This document shows positions 33,766-42,429 of a stretch of DNA of 64,000 nt, in pieces (position 1 is the stretch's first letter; each line of letters begins with the position of its first letter). Source of the stretch: Pseudomonas sp. RIT409. GTDB lineage: Bacteria; Pseudomonadota; Gammaproteobacteria; Pseudomonadales; Pseudomonadaceae. The translations under genes and the position numbers were made by a program. A model generated the notes under the pieces. The model worked only from the letters and a program-made list of their open reading frames with translations, was not told where the DNA came from and ran no database searches. Where the stretch lies: NCBI RefSeq assembly GCF_003052515.2, contig NZ_QARE02000003.1:62001-126000 (forward strand), given 5' to 3'.

Positions 33766-34968
33766 GTGACGAACGCTTGGCGATCCAGTGGCTGGATTAT
33801 AGTGGGCAGTGCGTTGATCCTGACTCTGTCGCTTGGGATACGCCACGGCTTTGGATTGTTCCTCTCTCCAATGAGTGCGCAGTTCGGTTGGGGCAGGGAG
33901 GTGTTCGCGTTTGCCATTGCCTTCCAGAACTTGCTCTGGGGACTGGCACAACCGATAGCGGGGGGGCTGGCGGACCGCTATGGTGCCGGCAAAGTCATTG
34001 TCATTGGCGGAGTGCTTTATGCAGCAGGCCTGCTCTGCATGAGCATGGCTGACTCTCCCTCGACCCTGATATTGAGCGCTGGCGTGCTTATCGGTATCGG
34101 CCTTTCTGGAACGACGTTTTCCGTCATCCTGGGTGTGGTAGGGCGGGCGCTGCCACCCGAAAAACGCAGCATGGGTATGGGCTTGGCGGCAGCCGCCGGA
34201 TCTTTCGGCCAATTTGTCATGCTGCCTGGCTCGTTGGGGCTGATCAGCGGACTAGGGTGGTCAAAAGCGTTGCTGGTGCTCGCCGTTTTAGCCGCCCTTA
34301 TCGTGCCGTTGGTTGGCATGCTGAAGGACAAGCCTATTCCGGACACCGGGCCTCAACAAACGCTGCGCGAAGCGCTGCATGAGGCATGCACCCACTCCGA
34401 CTTCTGGTTGTTGTCGTTTGGGTTCTTCGTCTGCGGCTTCCAGGTTGTTTTCATCGGAGTCCACCTTCCGGCGTATTTGTTGGATCAGCATCTTAATGCC
34501 AAAACGAGTACCACCGTCCTGGCGTTGATTGGCTTGTTTAATATCTTCGGTACCTATGGTGCGGGCTGGCTTGGCGGCCGGATGTCAAAGCCCCGCTTGC
34601 TGACAGGTTTGTATCTGTTGCGAGCATTGGTGATCTTTGCGTTCGTCTCACTTCCTGTCACAGAGCTCACTGCTTACCTGTTCGGCGTTGCCATGGGCAT
34701 CTTGTGGTTATCAACAGTGCCCTTGACCAATGGGACTGTCGCAACGGTATTTGGAGTGCGGAATCTATCGATGCTGGGGGGGCTCGTGTACCTGTGCCAC
34801 CAACTCGGAGCATTCCTCGGGGGCTGGCTAGGTGGGATCGTCTATGACAGAACAGGTAGCTACGACCTGGTTTGGCAAGTGTCTATCCTGCTGAGCCTCA
34901 TGGCGGCTATTTTGAGTTGGCCCGTTCGCGAAACACCGGTTCGACGCCTTTCGGTAACAAGTGTGTAG
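33766..34968 (+). CDS. MFS transporter
   Basis: 400 residues from the GTG at 33766, which has GGAG 7 bases upstream; the GTG at 33736 has none. About 12 membrane segments are visible. The MFS loop motif appears as GGLADRYGAGKVIVIGG (about residues 67-83) and again as GGRMSKPR in the second half. GIRHGFGLFLSPMSAQFGWGRE is typical of the monocarboxylate/oxalate-formate-like branch. The cargo is unknown. It could export or import an organic acid such as 3-hydroxypropionate or acrylate from DMSP breakdown, but nothing in the sequence shows this. Confidence 0.88.
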   Translation: MTNAWRSSGWIIVGSALILTLSLGIRHGFGLFLSPMSAQFGWGREVFAFAIAFQNLLWGLAQPIAGGLADRYGAGKVIVIGGVLYAAGLLCMSMADSPSTLILSAGVLIGIGLSGTTFSVILGVVGRALPPEKRSMGMGLAAAAGSFGQFVMLPGSLGLISGLGWSKALLVLAVLAALIVPLVGMLKDKPIPDTGPQQTLREALHEACTHSDFWLLSFGFFVCGFQVVFIGVHLPAYLLDQHLNAKTSTTVLALIGLFNIFGTYGAGWLGGRMSKPRLLTGLYLLRALVIFAFVSLPVTELTAYLFGVAMGILWLSTVPLTNGTVATVFGVRNLSMLGGLVYLCHQLGAFLGGWLGGIVYDRTGSYDLVWQVSILLSLMAAILSWPVRETPVRRLSVTSV

Positions 34969-35124
34969 GTTCCGGACAGGGCACCGCCCACAGGGTAGTA
35001 GCTTGTGCCCGCAAGATTTGCACGGGAAATAAGGCCGCAGCGGGCGCCGATCAGACGAATGCATCGACTCAGGAGCTTTCTCGTTTGGCCATTTCCTATG
35101 GTGGCTAGATTTAAACTGTAAATG

Positions 35125-35137
35125 GGGTAGGGAAGGG
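35125..35137 (+). promoter_or_regulatory. Two overlapping KOPS-like octamers (GGGTAGGG, GGGAAGGG)
   Basis: Both fit GGGNAGGG, the FtsK-orienting sequence of enterobacteria, and point toward the dif-like site 1 kb downstream. They lie in the 309-bp gap 34969-35277, which holds no convincing gene. Confidence 0.5.
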
Positions 35138-35277
35138 AGCACGCCTGAAGCTGAAGCTGGGCTTGTGGGCCGTACGGCATCTCCTCCGTGTTGCCCTCGT
35201 GCTTTTGCGGGGGTGACACTCCGCGCTGTTTTGAAAGCCCGGTGGAAAGAGTACTCGGATTAAAAGAAGGCTTTCGG

Positions 35278-35436
35278 ATGGATATTCTTGTTAAGACAAG
35301 AAGCGTGGGAGTACTAAATTATCGATATCCTGTTGTCACTGTTTTGGTGGACAGGGTCACCAAAACTACCGTTGGTATAAATTTCCATCAGTCAAACTCA
35401 GACGATGGAGACCCACCTGAACCGCCGTCAAATTAA
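35278..35436 (+). CDS. Small hypothetical protein (52 aa)
   Basis: An ATG preceded by AGAAGG opens a 52-residue frame with an ordinary composition (MDILVKTRSVGVLNYRYPVV, then VLVDRVTKTTVGI) and an acidic, Pro-rich tail DDGDPPEPPSN. I do not recognise it. A perfect 11-base inverted repeat begins 5 bases after its stop and may end the transcript. The frame could also be chance. Confidence 0.35.
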   Translation: MDILVKTRSVGVLNYRYPVVTVLVDRVTKTTVGINFHQSNSDDGDPPEPPSN

Positions 35437-35440
35437 GCCC

Positions 35441-35476
35441 TGCAATATCCGGGTCTAGCAATTATCGGATATTGCA
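35441..35476. repeat. 11-bp perfect inverted repeat
   Basis: TGCAATATCCG (35441-35451) and CGGATATTGCA (35466-35476) around a 14-base loop. No T-run follows. It may be a terminator for the 52-aa frame, a protein site or a scar. Confidence 0.5.
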
Positions 35477-35549
35477 TATGGAGATAAGCCCTCTATCGTG
35501 TTGCCGTTGGCATAATCGTGGCGTTATAGCTACCAAGGAGGCTTCGAGC

Positions 35550-35621
35550 ATGTACTTCGCCCCAATGATTGGGGCATTCAAGGGAATCAGAGCAGAGCTG
35601 AAACGTCTAGATAGGCGGTGA
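35550..35621 (+). CDS. Micro-ORF (23 aa) with a strong ribosome binding site
   Basis: AAGGAGG (35535-35541) sits 8 bases before an ATG that opens MYFAPMIGAFKG, then IRAELKRLDRR and TGA. The peptide has a hydrophobic start and a charged amphipathic end. TTGCCG (35501-35506) and TTATAG (35524-35529), 17 bases apart, look like a sigma-70 promoter. Codons 4-9 form a perfect dyad GCCCCAAT-g-ATTGGGGC (35559-35575). I cannot name it. It could be a leader peptide, a small membrane-active peptide or a chance frame. Confidence 0.4.
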   Translation: MYFAPMIGAFKGIRAELKRLDRR

Positions 35622-36139
35622 TAGCACGGCTGGCTCGGCCGTAAGTTCGTCGGACGCGCCAGCCTGTATTTGGGAACTCAACCGATCGCTCGCGACCGCG
35701 GATCCTATCTCAGCAGCCTTAATGCTAATGGTCTCGTCGACAGGGCCCAAAAGCCTCGTATTGCTATCCGAGGGTCAGGAGTGAGTCTCGCCAGAAGTAA
35801 ATATTTGAGTAACTTTAGGCCTTCGGCACCGTCTTGGCTGATGCATGTCATGGAGTGCGCGCTGTCGTGGCAAGAAGTAAATCGCCAACCAGGAGAACGA
35901 AATCCAACAGCAACCGCTGATCTGCGAACCCGCATGCAGACACATTTTTGTGTTTCGGTGATACGTTGATGCTGGGTGTCGTGCCTGCCGCGTTGGAAGT
36001 AATTCGTCGACAATGCTGCGCAGCAACGAAGCAATGGTGTCGATGAATTAGTTCTCAAAAAATGCAAAGAAACCAGTTCCGAGAGCTGGGGAATGGAGGC
36101 AGCGAAATGCAGCAGCTCTGCCCTGACTCGCAATACGTT
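35622..36139. other. 518-bp region without recognised genes
   Basis: A 142-aa frame on the minus strand (35705-36133) and overlapping plus frames exist, but composition and lack of ribosome binding sites make them unlikely genes. The right end becomes AT-rich at the dif-like site. Confidence 0.4.
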
Positions 36140-36167
36140 GTTACGTATAATGTATATTATGTTAAAT
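36140..36167 (+). other. dif: dif-like XerC/XerD recombination site
   Basis: The 28-base stretch has a left arm GTTACGTATAA, centre TGTATA and right arm TTATGTTAAAT. The centre and XerD arm are identical to E. coli dif, and the XerC arm matches at 8 of 11 positions. Nine GGGNAGGG octamers between 1.6 and 35.1 kb all point toward it, and the only such octamer seen on its right (38104-38111) points back. This supports a real chromosome-dimer resolution site at the replication terminus. A copy made by a Xer-using mobile element is the alternative. Confidence 0.8.
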
Positions 36168-36357
36168 AGTATGTCTGTGGCGCTTCTGTTGACATGCTGT
36201 CCAAATCCACCAACCCCCGGTCGAGGACACCGAACTAAACTTCAGCAGAACGTGTAACTGAAGATTCAAAATGGTAGGACCGCTCCCAATTGCAATCTTT
36301 GGACATTTGAGGAGCGCTAACCTGGCCCCAGATATCTTACAGGCTCTGAGCTTTTGG

Positions 36358-36535
36358 TTAGGATCTTCTCACCTGTGCTTTCGCTTTGCTGCCGCGAGCA
36401 ACGCGTTTTAGCGAGCCGCTGAGAACCAACCGAGACGCAGCTTTGTCAATCCGCATCTGCGAAAACTCCGCTAGCAAAGGGTTTACCCTTGGGTATGCGC
36501 TTGATACGGCTTGAAATAGACGCTGTGACAGACAT
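36358..36535 (-). pseudogene. Degraded DUF6088 (AbiEi-like antitoxin) gene fragment
   Basis: On the minus strand an ATG at 36535 opens MSVTASISSRIKRIPKGKPF, close to the start of the intact DUF6088 protein at 48266 (MSVSECISNRIKHMPKGKSF). After a frameshift near the Ala-Asp-Ala-Asp stop the homology resumes as DKAASRLVLSGSLKRVARGS and ends at TAA 36358-36360. It is the remnant of a second copy of the same type of gene. The rest of the protein and any toxin partner are missing. Confidence 0.65.
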
Positions 36536-37073
36536 GCCTGTTTCTGATTCTGGCAATGCTTGATGTGTCGAGGCTCGCGTGGCGCTCACGTCGACCAATA
36601 CACCATGGGGCTGCTCAGGTCGGGAGATCTACTGGACATCGAACAGCTTATTCGATGAACTGGTAATTCTTACATATTGGGCGTCACTTCCTCTCATTCT
36701 GAAGTCTGACGACTACCCTTCTCCTTTATCTTAATTTCCGCCTATGGGGATTGTCGGAAAATCCAGAGTGCCTGCGCGTAGCCGCCTATAATTAGCAGAT
36801 CGGAGTCGCCGCCTCTGCCAGCACATCGCAACTTCCCACCGCGAGTGGCGGCCCAAGCGCGTCTCTGCACAAGACGATCAGATATTCAGATTGAAAGCTC
36901 TCTTTGCATTCGACCTGACCAGTTGTTTGCATCGGATCTGCCTAACTCAATGGGCGCGCCTTGAACGGCAGAGATCGGCCAAAAGGAGCCATCAATAGCG
37001 GACTACTGAGGCGGAGGCTTGGCTACGATCTATCAGCCGGAGGAATGATGGGACAGCGAGGTTCCCACATTGT
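36536..37073. other. 538-bp region without recognised genes
   Basis: It holds no frame with ribosome binding site and protein-like sequence. It lies between the DUF6088 remnant and the small gene at 37074 and is probably decayed accessory DNA. Confidence 0.4.
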
Positions 37074-37385
37074 CTATCCTCGGACGGTGTCGCCGACAAA
37101 ATCGTCCCTGGTAACCAAGCCGAAATCATCTTCCATAATCTCAACGTCGTTGCGAAACATGATCTGCCCACGGCGTTGCTCTTTGAGATTGGCAATTGCT
37201 TGGAAGAAACACCCCTCACATAGATGTACCTCGTAGCGCTCACCGTCGTGTTTGGTACCGTAACCCCAATGTGCTTGCAGCGTGCCAAACTGAAAACCAC
37301 CGCCGTTTACTGTCGTAGTGAGTAGGCAGATATCGCATACAACGTCTGTGACGGCTTCAATCTGGACTTTACCAGTAATCTTCAT
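37074..37385 (-). CDS. Hypothetical protein with CxxC pairs (103 aa)
   Basis: 103 residues from the ATG at 37385, preceded by GAGGGAG at good spacing. Cys pairs VVCDICLL (about residue 15) and HLCEGCFF (about 57) could bind zinc. Between them lies a Gly/aromatic-rich stretch (GGGFQFGTLQAHWGYGTKHD, given here as the 20 residues before GERYEV), and the tail is acidic (IMEDDFGLVTRDDFVGD). I do not recognise a named family. The zinc-ribbon layout and the position just downstream of the Gabija-like genes suggest an accessory gene. It is 378 bases beyond the helicase gene and on the same strand. Confidence 0.65.
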   Translation of the reverse strand: MKITGKVQIEAVTDVVCDICLLTTTVNGGGFQFGTLQAHWGYGTKHDGERYEVHLCEGCFFQAIANLKEQRRGQIMFRNDVEIMEDDFGLVTRDDFVGDTVRG

Positions 37386-37763
37386 CGCCATCTCCCTCAA
37401 TCTGCCTACGAATATATGTAGGCTACAGTTTAGCCCCATTGCGAGCAGGGTCGGTGGCGAGGTCACCGCCAACTGTCTTGACTGGCTACCTCCACGATGC
37501 GCTATCCGTGCTTCCTCACCGGCAGCTTTGGGTTGATTCCTGCCGGTCAAAGCGCACCCGGTGCGGTAGGCAGATCCAACGCAAACTACTGGTCAGGTCG
37601 AATGCGAATGGGTGGTCAAGTCCATGGAATTACACAGCGGTTGCGTCCGACGCTATTTTTCTCGAAATTTCCCGAGCGCACTGCCTTGTCGAGCTTGGCA
37701 GCCCATTTCTCCGGATTTCACGCGGAACTCACCCATACCGCCAAGTAGCGGGACCTTTGGCGG
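37386..37763. other. 378-bp gap, nothing recognised
   Basis: It lies between the small CxxC gene and the helicase stop. CCTAC...GTAGG around GAATATAT (37405-37422) is a small dyad in the promoter region of the CxxC gene. Confidence 0.4.
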
Positions 37764-39482
37764 TTAAAGCAACGGGCAGCGATATTGTCCTTGCGGCGTC
37801 AAGATAGTCGCTTTCTTCATTGCTCGAGTGACTGCGACACGCATGGCTAAACGCGCCTGCCGCTCTCGATCGGCGGTTGCACCGGTCGGCAAAAACCGTC
37901 CCTTCATTAACCCCTCGTACAGAATGACCTCAGTGAACTCCTTCCCCTTCGACTTGTGCATAGTCATCAGATGAATGCCCTTCCAGTCTTTGGTTACCGC
38001 TTGGAAGTGGTCTTGAAGAAGCGCATCACGGACCAAGCTTTCAGCCCCAGGGTAGCCTTCATCTGAGCGCCACAGTTCGCTCAGCCGACTTCGTAGTAAT
38101 GACCCCTTCCCTAGCAAGCGAACATACCGACCATCGATACCAACCTGATTGAAGACCTGCTCAGTACTCGCATCCAGCAACTGTCGCGCGGCAATCCAGT
38201 CAATCTGAGGATCTCCTGTCAATTGCAGATTCAGGCGCTGGGCAGCAATGAGCTGAGCAGCGGCTAAGACACGCTTGTGCGGTGCTCGCCGGAGCAGTTG
38301 CCCACCAAATAATTGCTCCAAAGCGAGGATCAGTTCCAGATGCGGTTTGCTGGGTGGTTTCTCGCCCTTCCTTCCACGCATGTGAGCGCATAGGTTTCGG
38401 AGAAGCCGTTCAGTAATAATTTCAGCAGTGTCGCCGCCCTCCAGTAGGGCTGCGATTGCCGTAGCAGAAAGCGCCGCAGCCTCTTGGTCGAACGCCACCT
38501 CATGGAACAGCCTGGGCAAATTATCGGAGTCACTCGACAAATATGCAGAGACCTCAGCCATGAAACTCTTGCTGGGCACGAGAATGGCCAAGGACCAATC
38601 ACGCTCACCGCGATTCAACCGCGCTATCGCAGCAAGCACTGCAAATTTGAAGGCTTTATTAAGCTGTCCTTTACGTGGCACATAGGACGTCACGGTCACA
38701 TTGGTGTAGGTCCTGTTTCTGTTGGCTCCTGTCAGCAGATCATTGCCAAACCGAACGATGTCAGTCCCAGTGCTTCGGTGGTTTTCCATTCCAAAGGAAT
38801 AGGAGGCGGGACGATAGGCCTCTTCGAACTCCTGAATCCTATTTGCACTGGCGCCACGGAACTCGTAGATCCTCTGTTCCGGATCAGCCAAAGCCACCAC
38901 CTGGCTGTTCCGAGTCAAAGCGCGAATGAAGCGCCACTCGTCTTCGTTCGTGTCTTGGAACTCGTCCAAGATGATCAGTGGATAGCTGTTGCCGTAGATG
39001 CGCTGTAGTGACTGACTTCTCTCCAACAAAACGGCAGCATTGCTGGCGAAAAGGTCGAAGTGCAAAAGTCCCTCTTCCTCGAGCAACCTGACTTTCTCCA
39101 AGCCAATTTGTTCCTCGCTCAATGTGGACAAGCGCGCGGCCGCCTCTGGCGGAGGAAGTAACGATAGCGGCCGTCCGTTACGGAGTAGGTAGCCGTGGCT
39201 GCGCAGCAAATTCCATGTGAAACCATGGTAGGTGTTGACCTCGAGCTGACCCCGCTCAAGCTTCGGAAGCATCTTCCCCGCCTGTTCTGCAACTCTTGCG
39301 ACCGTGGCCCTGGCAAAGCTGAGGAACAGTACCCGCTGATACTCTTTAAGGTCTAGTCGGCCCAAAAATGCTTCGGCTTTGAGTAACGCGACGGTGGTTT
39401 TCCCAGAACCAGGCCCCCCCATCACAACTAGATGGTGGGGTGAGCCGATGACGTCCCTACGAGCCTGGTCAAGCACCATCAT
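37764..39482 (-). CDS. UvrD/PcrA/Rep-like helicase, GajB-like
   Basis: 572 residues with superfamily 1A helicase motifs: Walker A MGGPGSGKTT (21-30), motif Ia LSFARATVARVAEQAG, Walker B LIILDEFQDTNED (169-181), motif III VVALADPEQRIYEFRGA, motif IV NHRSTGTDI and motif VI RVAVTRAMKKA near the end. MTMHKSKGKEF is motif V. Length fits GajB of Gabija defence systems rather than the longer UvrD (about 720). It begins 2 bases after the OLD-nuclease gene stop, so the two are one operon. In Gabija the helicase-like subunit binds the GajA tetramer and acts against phage. Confidence 0.85.
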   Translation of the reverse strand: MMVLDQARRDVIGSPHHLVVMGGPGSGKTTVALLKAEAFLGRLDLKEYQRVLFLSFARATVARVAEQAGKMLPKLERGQLEVNTYHGFTWNLLRSHGYLLRNGRPLSLLPPPEAAARLSTLSEEQIGLEKVRLLEEEGLLHFDLFASNAAVLLERSQSLQRIYGNSYPLIILDEFQDTNEDEWRFIRALTRNSQVVALADPEQRIYEFRGASANRIQEFEEAYRPASYSFGMENHRSTGTDIVRFGNDLLTGANRNRTYTNVTVTSYVPRKGQLNKAFKFAVLAAIARLNRGERDWSLAILVPSKSFMAEVSAYLSSDSDNLPRLFHEVAFDQEAAALSATAIAALLEGGDTAEIITERLLRNLCAHMRGRKGEKPPSKPHLELILALEQLFGGQLLRRAPHKRVLAAAQLIAAQRLNLQLTGDPQIDWIAARQLLDASTEQVFNQVGIDGRYVRLLGKGSLLRSRLSELWRSDEGYPGAESLVRDALLQDHFQAVTKDWKGIHLMTMHKSKGKEFTEVILYEGLMKGRFLPTGATADRERQARLAMRVAVTRAMKKATILTPQGQYRCPLL

Positions 39483-39484
39483 TA

Positions 39485-41299
39485 TTAAGCCCCTACCAGA
39501 TCAAGCAGGTTATCATCCAACAGCCCCAAGTTATCGGTTTCAGGCTTTTTGGGGACAACTGTGGCTGTGATGCTCTCGAGCGTGCTGACGATAAACTCAG
39601 GCAGGTGCTGCCTGGCCGCCGCGCTACAAAGCAAATTGGCAGCCGCACCATCGCCTTTCCAGCGTTTGAGCAGCACCGAGAGAATCTCAACAACCTCATT
39701 CTTCGTGGCTTCAGACCCCGGGGCCTTATCCTTCAAGTCCGAAGGCCAGGCGCCGCTCTCAATCAGAGATGCTACGTAGGTGCGCAGAACCGTTTCATCG
39801 GTGCCTCTTAGGACAACGTTCTCGAAACCTTTTTCGGGTGCCTGATAGGGATAGTCGACCGCTGCTCTGATAGCTTCCAGTTGCTCCGGTGACTGCTCAT
39901 CGAAAACGGCATAGACCTTCTTCCCGAGCCTGCGATAGTAGGCCCCCATCGGCGCGATCAGCGAGTCCGTTGTCGCATCGATGATTGGGATGCCCATGGC
40001 CTCGAGCGGCATGAAAGATTCAGGTTCTTGCTCATGAAGCATCCGCGCTACGGCCGGCCAAGCGTCGTATTCCGTCCGTCCTTCGGCAATCAAAACCCTA
40101 CGCGCCAGCAGGGCTTCACAAACACGTAACCGCATGTCCTGCCGGTACAGTTTTGCTTTGATGCCGGGCGGCAGCCCCGCAGGCATGGCACTCAACTGTC
40201 CATCCACACGGCTAATGACAATGACCTGGTCCGGCTCAAATTCTTCGAGCACGTAAGGTGAATGCGAGGTAAACAACGCTTGGGCTGACTTGCCGCGCAC
40301 ACCGTTAATGATGCGTTTCTGGATATGCGGCGGAATTGCTATTTCTGGCTCCTCCATTGCAAAGATCACGTTCTGCTTCAGCTCTGCAATCAATGACAAA
40401 AGTGCCAGCACCATCATGTTAATGGTGCCAGTGCCCTGGCTTTGAAATGGCGCGGCATGCGCTTCACCGTCACTGCGCTGCGCCCCGGTGGCCATGAAGA
40501 CAGTCAACGCTTTGCGTAGAGATTCGCGCGTTAGCTGAGTGACTCGCATCTGAGGATCGCTACCGTCATCGCTGGGCATGTACCCGCGGATCGAGGTCTG
40601 TACCTTCGATAGGATTTCATTGATTCCAATGGCTGGGTCAGCTGCAACCTGCAACTGGCGCAGCTCGACCAAGAGCCCCTCCCAGATTCTAAAATTCTTG
40701 TCGTCCTGTAACCGAAGAATGATGTCCAAGAGCGAGCCACGCTCAAGACTCAATGCACGGCTGCCGGTTCGAACCGTGCGCAGGTACAGAAACCCACAGA
40801 CACGTTTATCGGCGGTTCTGAAGAAGTCGAACGACCCATCTTGCTTCATCGGCGAACAGAAGTATGTGGTGCCTGTGAAATCATCCTCATCGGCATCATA
40901 GCTGCCGACGAAAATGACACGCAGACAGGGCTTTACCTGCTGTGCGTCAGTCCCTTCGACTGGCGGGCCTTCTAGCAAATCACCGGTAGCGTTATTCCAC
41001 CACTCGATGTGATCTCGGAAACGCATTTCCTGATCCAGATTGAGATCGGTGATGACCGCTTCAATGGTGATGTTGATCGGCTTCCCCTGCGGATCTACAT
41101 ACTCTCCCGCATAGAAATCGTGCTCATCTATCACTGGCCTACGCGACAGCCGCTCAGGGCCCAGTACCAGATCGATCGCTTCTAGCAGCGTGGACTTACC
41201 GATGTTGTTGTCACCGACGATTACAGCATGCTTGGGAAGCAGAACATCCGCAATTTTGATACCCCGAAAATTCTCAATCTTCAGCCGTGCAACCCGCAT
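39485..41299 (-). CDS. OLD-family ATPase/TOPRIM endonuclease, GajA-like
   Basis: 604 residues from the ATG at 41299 with AGGAG 5 bases upstream; the frame is open for 75 more residues that overlap the promoter region. The ATPase head has MRVARLKIENFRGIK and Walker A GDNNIGKST (29-37), a signature-like QGTGTINMMVLALLSL and Walker B FAMEEPEIAIPP, then TSHSPYVLEE. The TOPRIM part has VLIAEGRTEYDA (Glu406) and YAVFDEQS. This is the class 2 OLD arrangement, OLD plus UvrD helicase, which is the Gabija antiphage system. Residue-level identity to known GajA could not be measured here. Confidence 0.85.
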   Translation of the reverse strand: MRVARLKIENFRGIKIADVLLPKHAVIVGDNNIGKSTLLEAIDLVLGPERLSRRPVIDEHDFYAGEYVDPQGKPINITIEAVITDLNLDQEMRFRDHIEWWNNATGDLLEGPPVEGTDAQQVKPCLRVIFVGSYDADEDDFTGTTYFCSPMKQDGSFDFFRTADKRVCGFLYLRTVRTGSRALSLERGSLLDIILRLQDDKNFRIWEGLLVELRQLQVAADPAIGINEILSKVQTSIRGYMPSDDGSDPQMRVTQLTRESLRKALTVFMATGAQRSDGEAHAAPFQSQGTGTINMMVLALLSLIAELKQNVIFAMEEPEIAIPPHIQKRIINGVRGKSAQALFTSHSPYVLEEFEPDQVIVISRVDGQLSAMPAGLPPGIKAKLYRQDMRLRVCEALLARRVLIAEGRTEYDAWPAVARMLHEQEPESFMPLEAMGIPIIDATTDSLIAPMGAYYRRLGKKVYAVFDEQSPEQLEAIRAAVDYPYQAPEKGFENVVLRGTDETVLRTYVASLIESGAWPSDLKDKAPGSEATKNEVVEILSVLLKRWKGDGAAANLLCSAAARQHLPEFIVSTLESITATVVPKKPETDNLGLLDDNLLDLVGA

Positions 41300-41452
41300 A
41301 TCCGTCCGCTCCTGGTCCCGTGTAAGCCTCGCATCCCAAGGCCAATAGCCATCACACATTAGTCGATGAATCTGAAAAGTGCTTTCAGGCTCCACTTTAA
41401 CCCCACTCACATGCTGTCTTCCGTGACGTATTGGCCATAGGCTCTGACAGCA

Positions 41453-42229
41453 ATGAGCGATCGGGAAGTGAGAATGGATCGGGAAGCAATCGAGCATGCC
41501 AAGCGGCTTAAAAACACCTTGCAAGCCGCGATCGATGCGGGGGTGATCCGCACTCGACAGCAGTTATTCGATGTAGCAACTCGCAATAATCTGAGCGTCA
41601 CACGTAAAGGTCGCGATTACGCCGGCTTCTTGTGCAAGAGCGGAAAACGGCTGAGAGTCCGCTTCGACTTTAAAGATCGTCCATCGCCATGCCCAAAGCC
41701 ATCCCTACGCCGGACGCAGGTTACTGGCTACTGGATCTATGCGCTGATGGCCTATAGCGATGACGGTACGCGTAAAGCTTGCTACATCGGCCAGACAGCC
41801 AATCTGCGCAAGCGCCTACTTGAACATTTCAATCGCCCCAGAGAAGGGCGCGGTTCGTACGCCCTATTTGAATGGGCAAAACACGAGCAAGTGGAAGTCC
41901 GAGCGGCGGTGCTCACTTGGATCGCAGGCTCCCAGAGCAATGCGACCTATTTCGAAGGTTATTGGCTTGGGTGCGCGCTTAAGGCTGGATTCGAGACACC
42001 CGACGCCCATAACTGGGGAAGGCTCCCTAAACCTCAGAGCCTGCCAGGCCAGCCAATTAGTTGGCCAGTAACAGAGGTTCAAGCCGTGTCGATGCTGCTC
42101 GCAGATATCATTATGAAAAGCTCACCCTTCAGCCGCTGCACGCAAACGAAGCCCCTCCTGAGCAGACCGAAATGGCGCTCGACACGTAATCAGACCAATC
42201 GAAATGTCGCCCTGCTCACGGCCCCTTAA
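41453..42229 (+). CDS. GIY-YIG nuclease-domain protein, divergent from the Gabija-like operon
   Basis: 258 residues as read. The GIY-YIG domain spans about 85-175: WIYALMAY in place of GIY, then ACYIGQTANLRKRLLEHF with the conserved R, and an AAVLTW strand. The first 80 residues (RTRQQLFDVATRNNLSVTRK) look like a DNA-binding helical part. The last 35 residues (after ADIIM) look out of frame. One base shift gives EKLTLQPLHANEAPPEQTEM and a stop at 42189, a more protein-like end. It starts 153 bases from the OLD gene in the opposite direction. Such nucleases cut DNA; a role in defence is inferred from position. Confidence 0.75.
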   Translation: MSDREVRMDREAIEHAKRLKNTLQAAIDAGVIRTRQQLFDVATRNNLSVTRKGRDYAGFLCKSGKRLRVRFDFKDRPSPCPKPSLRRTQVTGYWIYALMAYSDDGTRKACYIGQTANLRKRLLEHFNRPREGRGSYALFEWAKHEQVEVRAAVLTWIAGSQSNATYFEGYWLGCALKAGFETPDAHNWGRLPKPQSLPGQPISWPVTEVQAVSMLLADIIMKSSPFSRCTQTKPLLSRPKWRSTRNQTNRNVALLTAP

Positions 42230-42429
42230 AAAATCGCCAGATATCCTCTCAAACGGACTATTTTGTCGGATTGCCCGCCATGCTGCGGGCGTAGTATCGG
42301 TCACTTAGGTCTTTCTTGGGGGGCTGGTTTGCTCCAGCGCTGGACAGTGGCACAGTCTAAACAGGTCAAGGTTCGCTTATCAGGGCTCAGTGCAAAGAGG
42401 TGGGACTGAGGACCTGATCCGATTCTCAA

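Noticed and set aside
35705..36133. 142-aa open frame on the minus strand next to the dif-like site
   Set aside because: No ribosome binding site and no protein-like pattern; in low-information intergenic DNA.
37764..41299. PARIS or retron-type defence system
   Set aside because: No DUF4435 protein or reverse transcriptase is present; OLD plus UvrD helicase fits Gabija.
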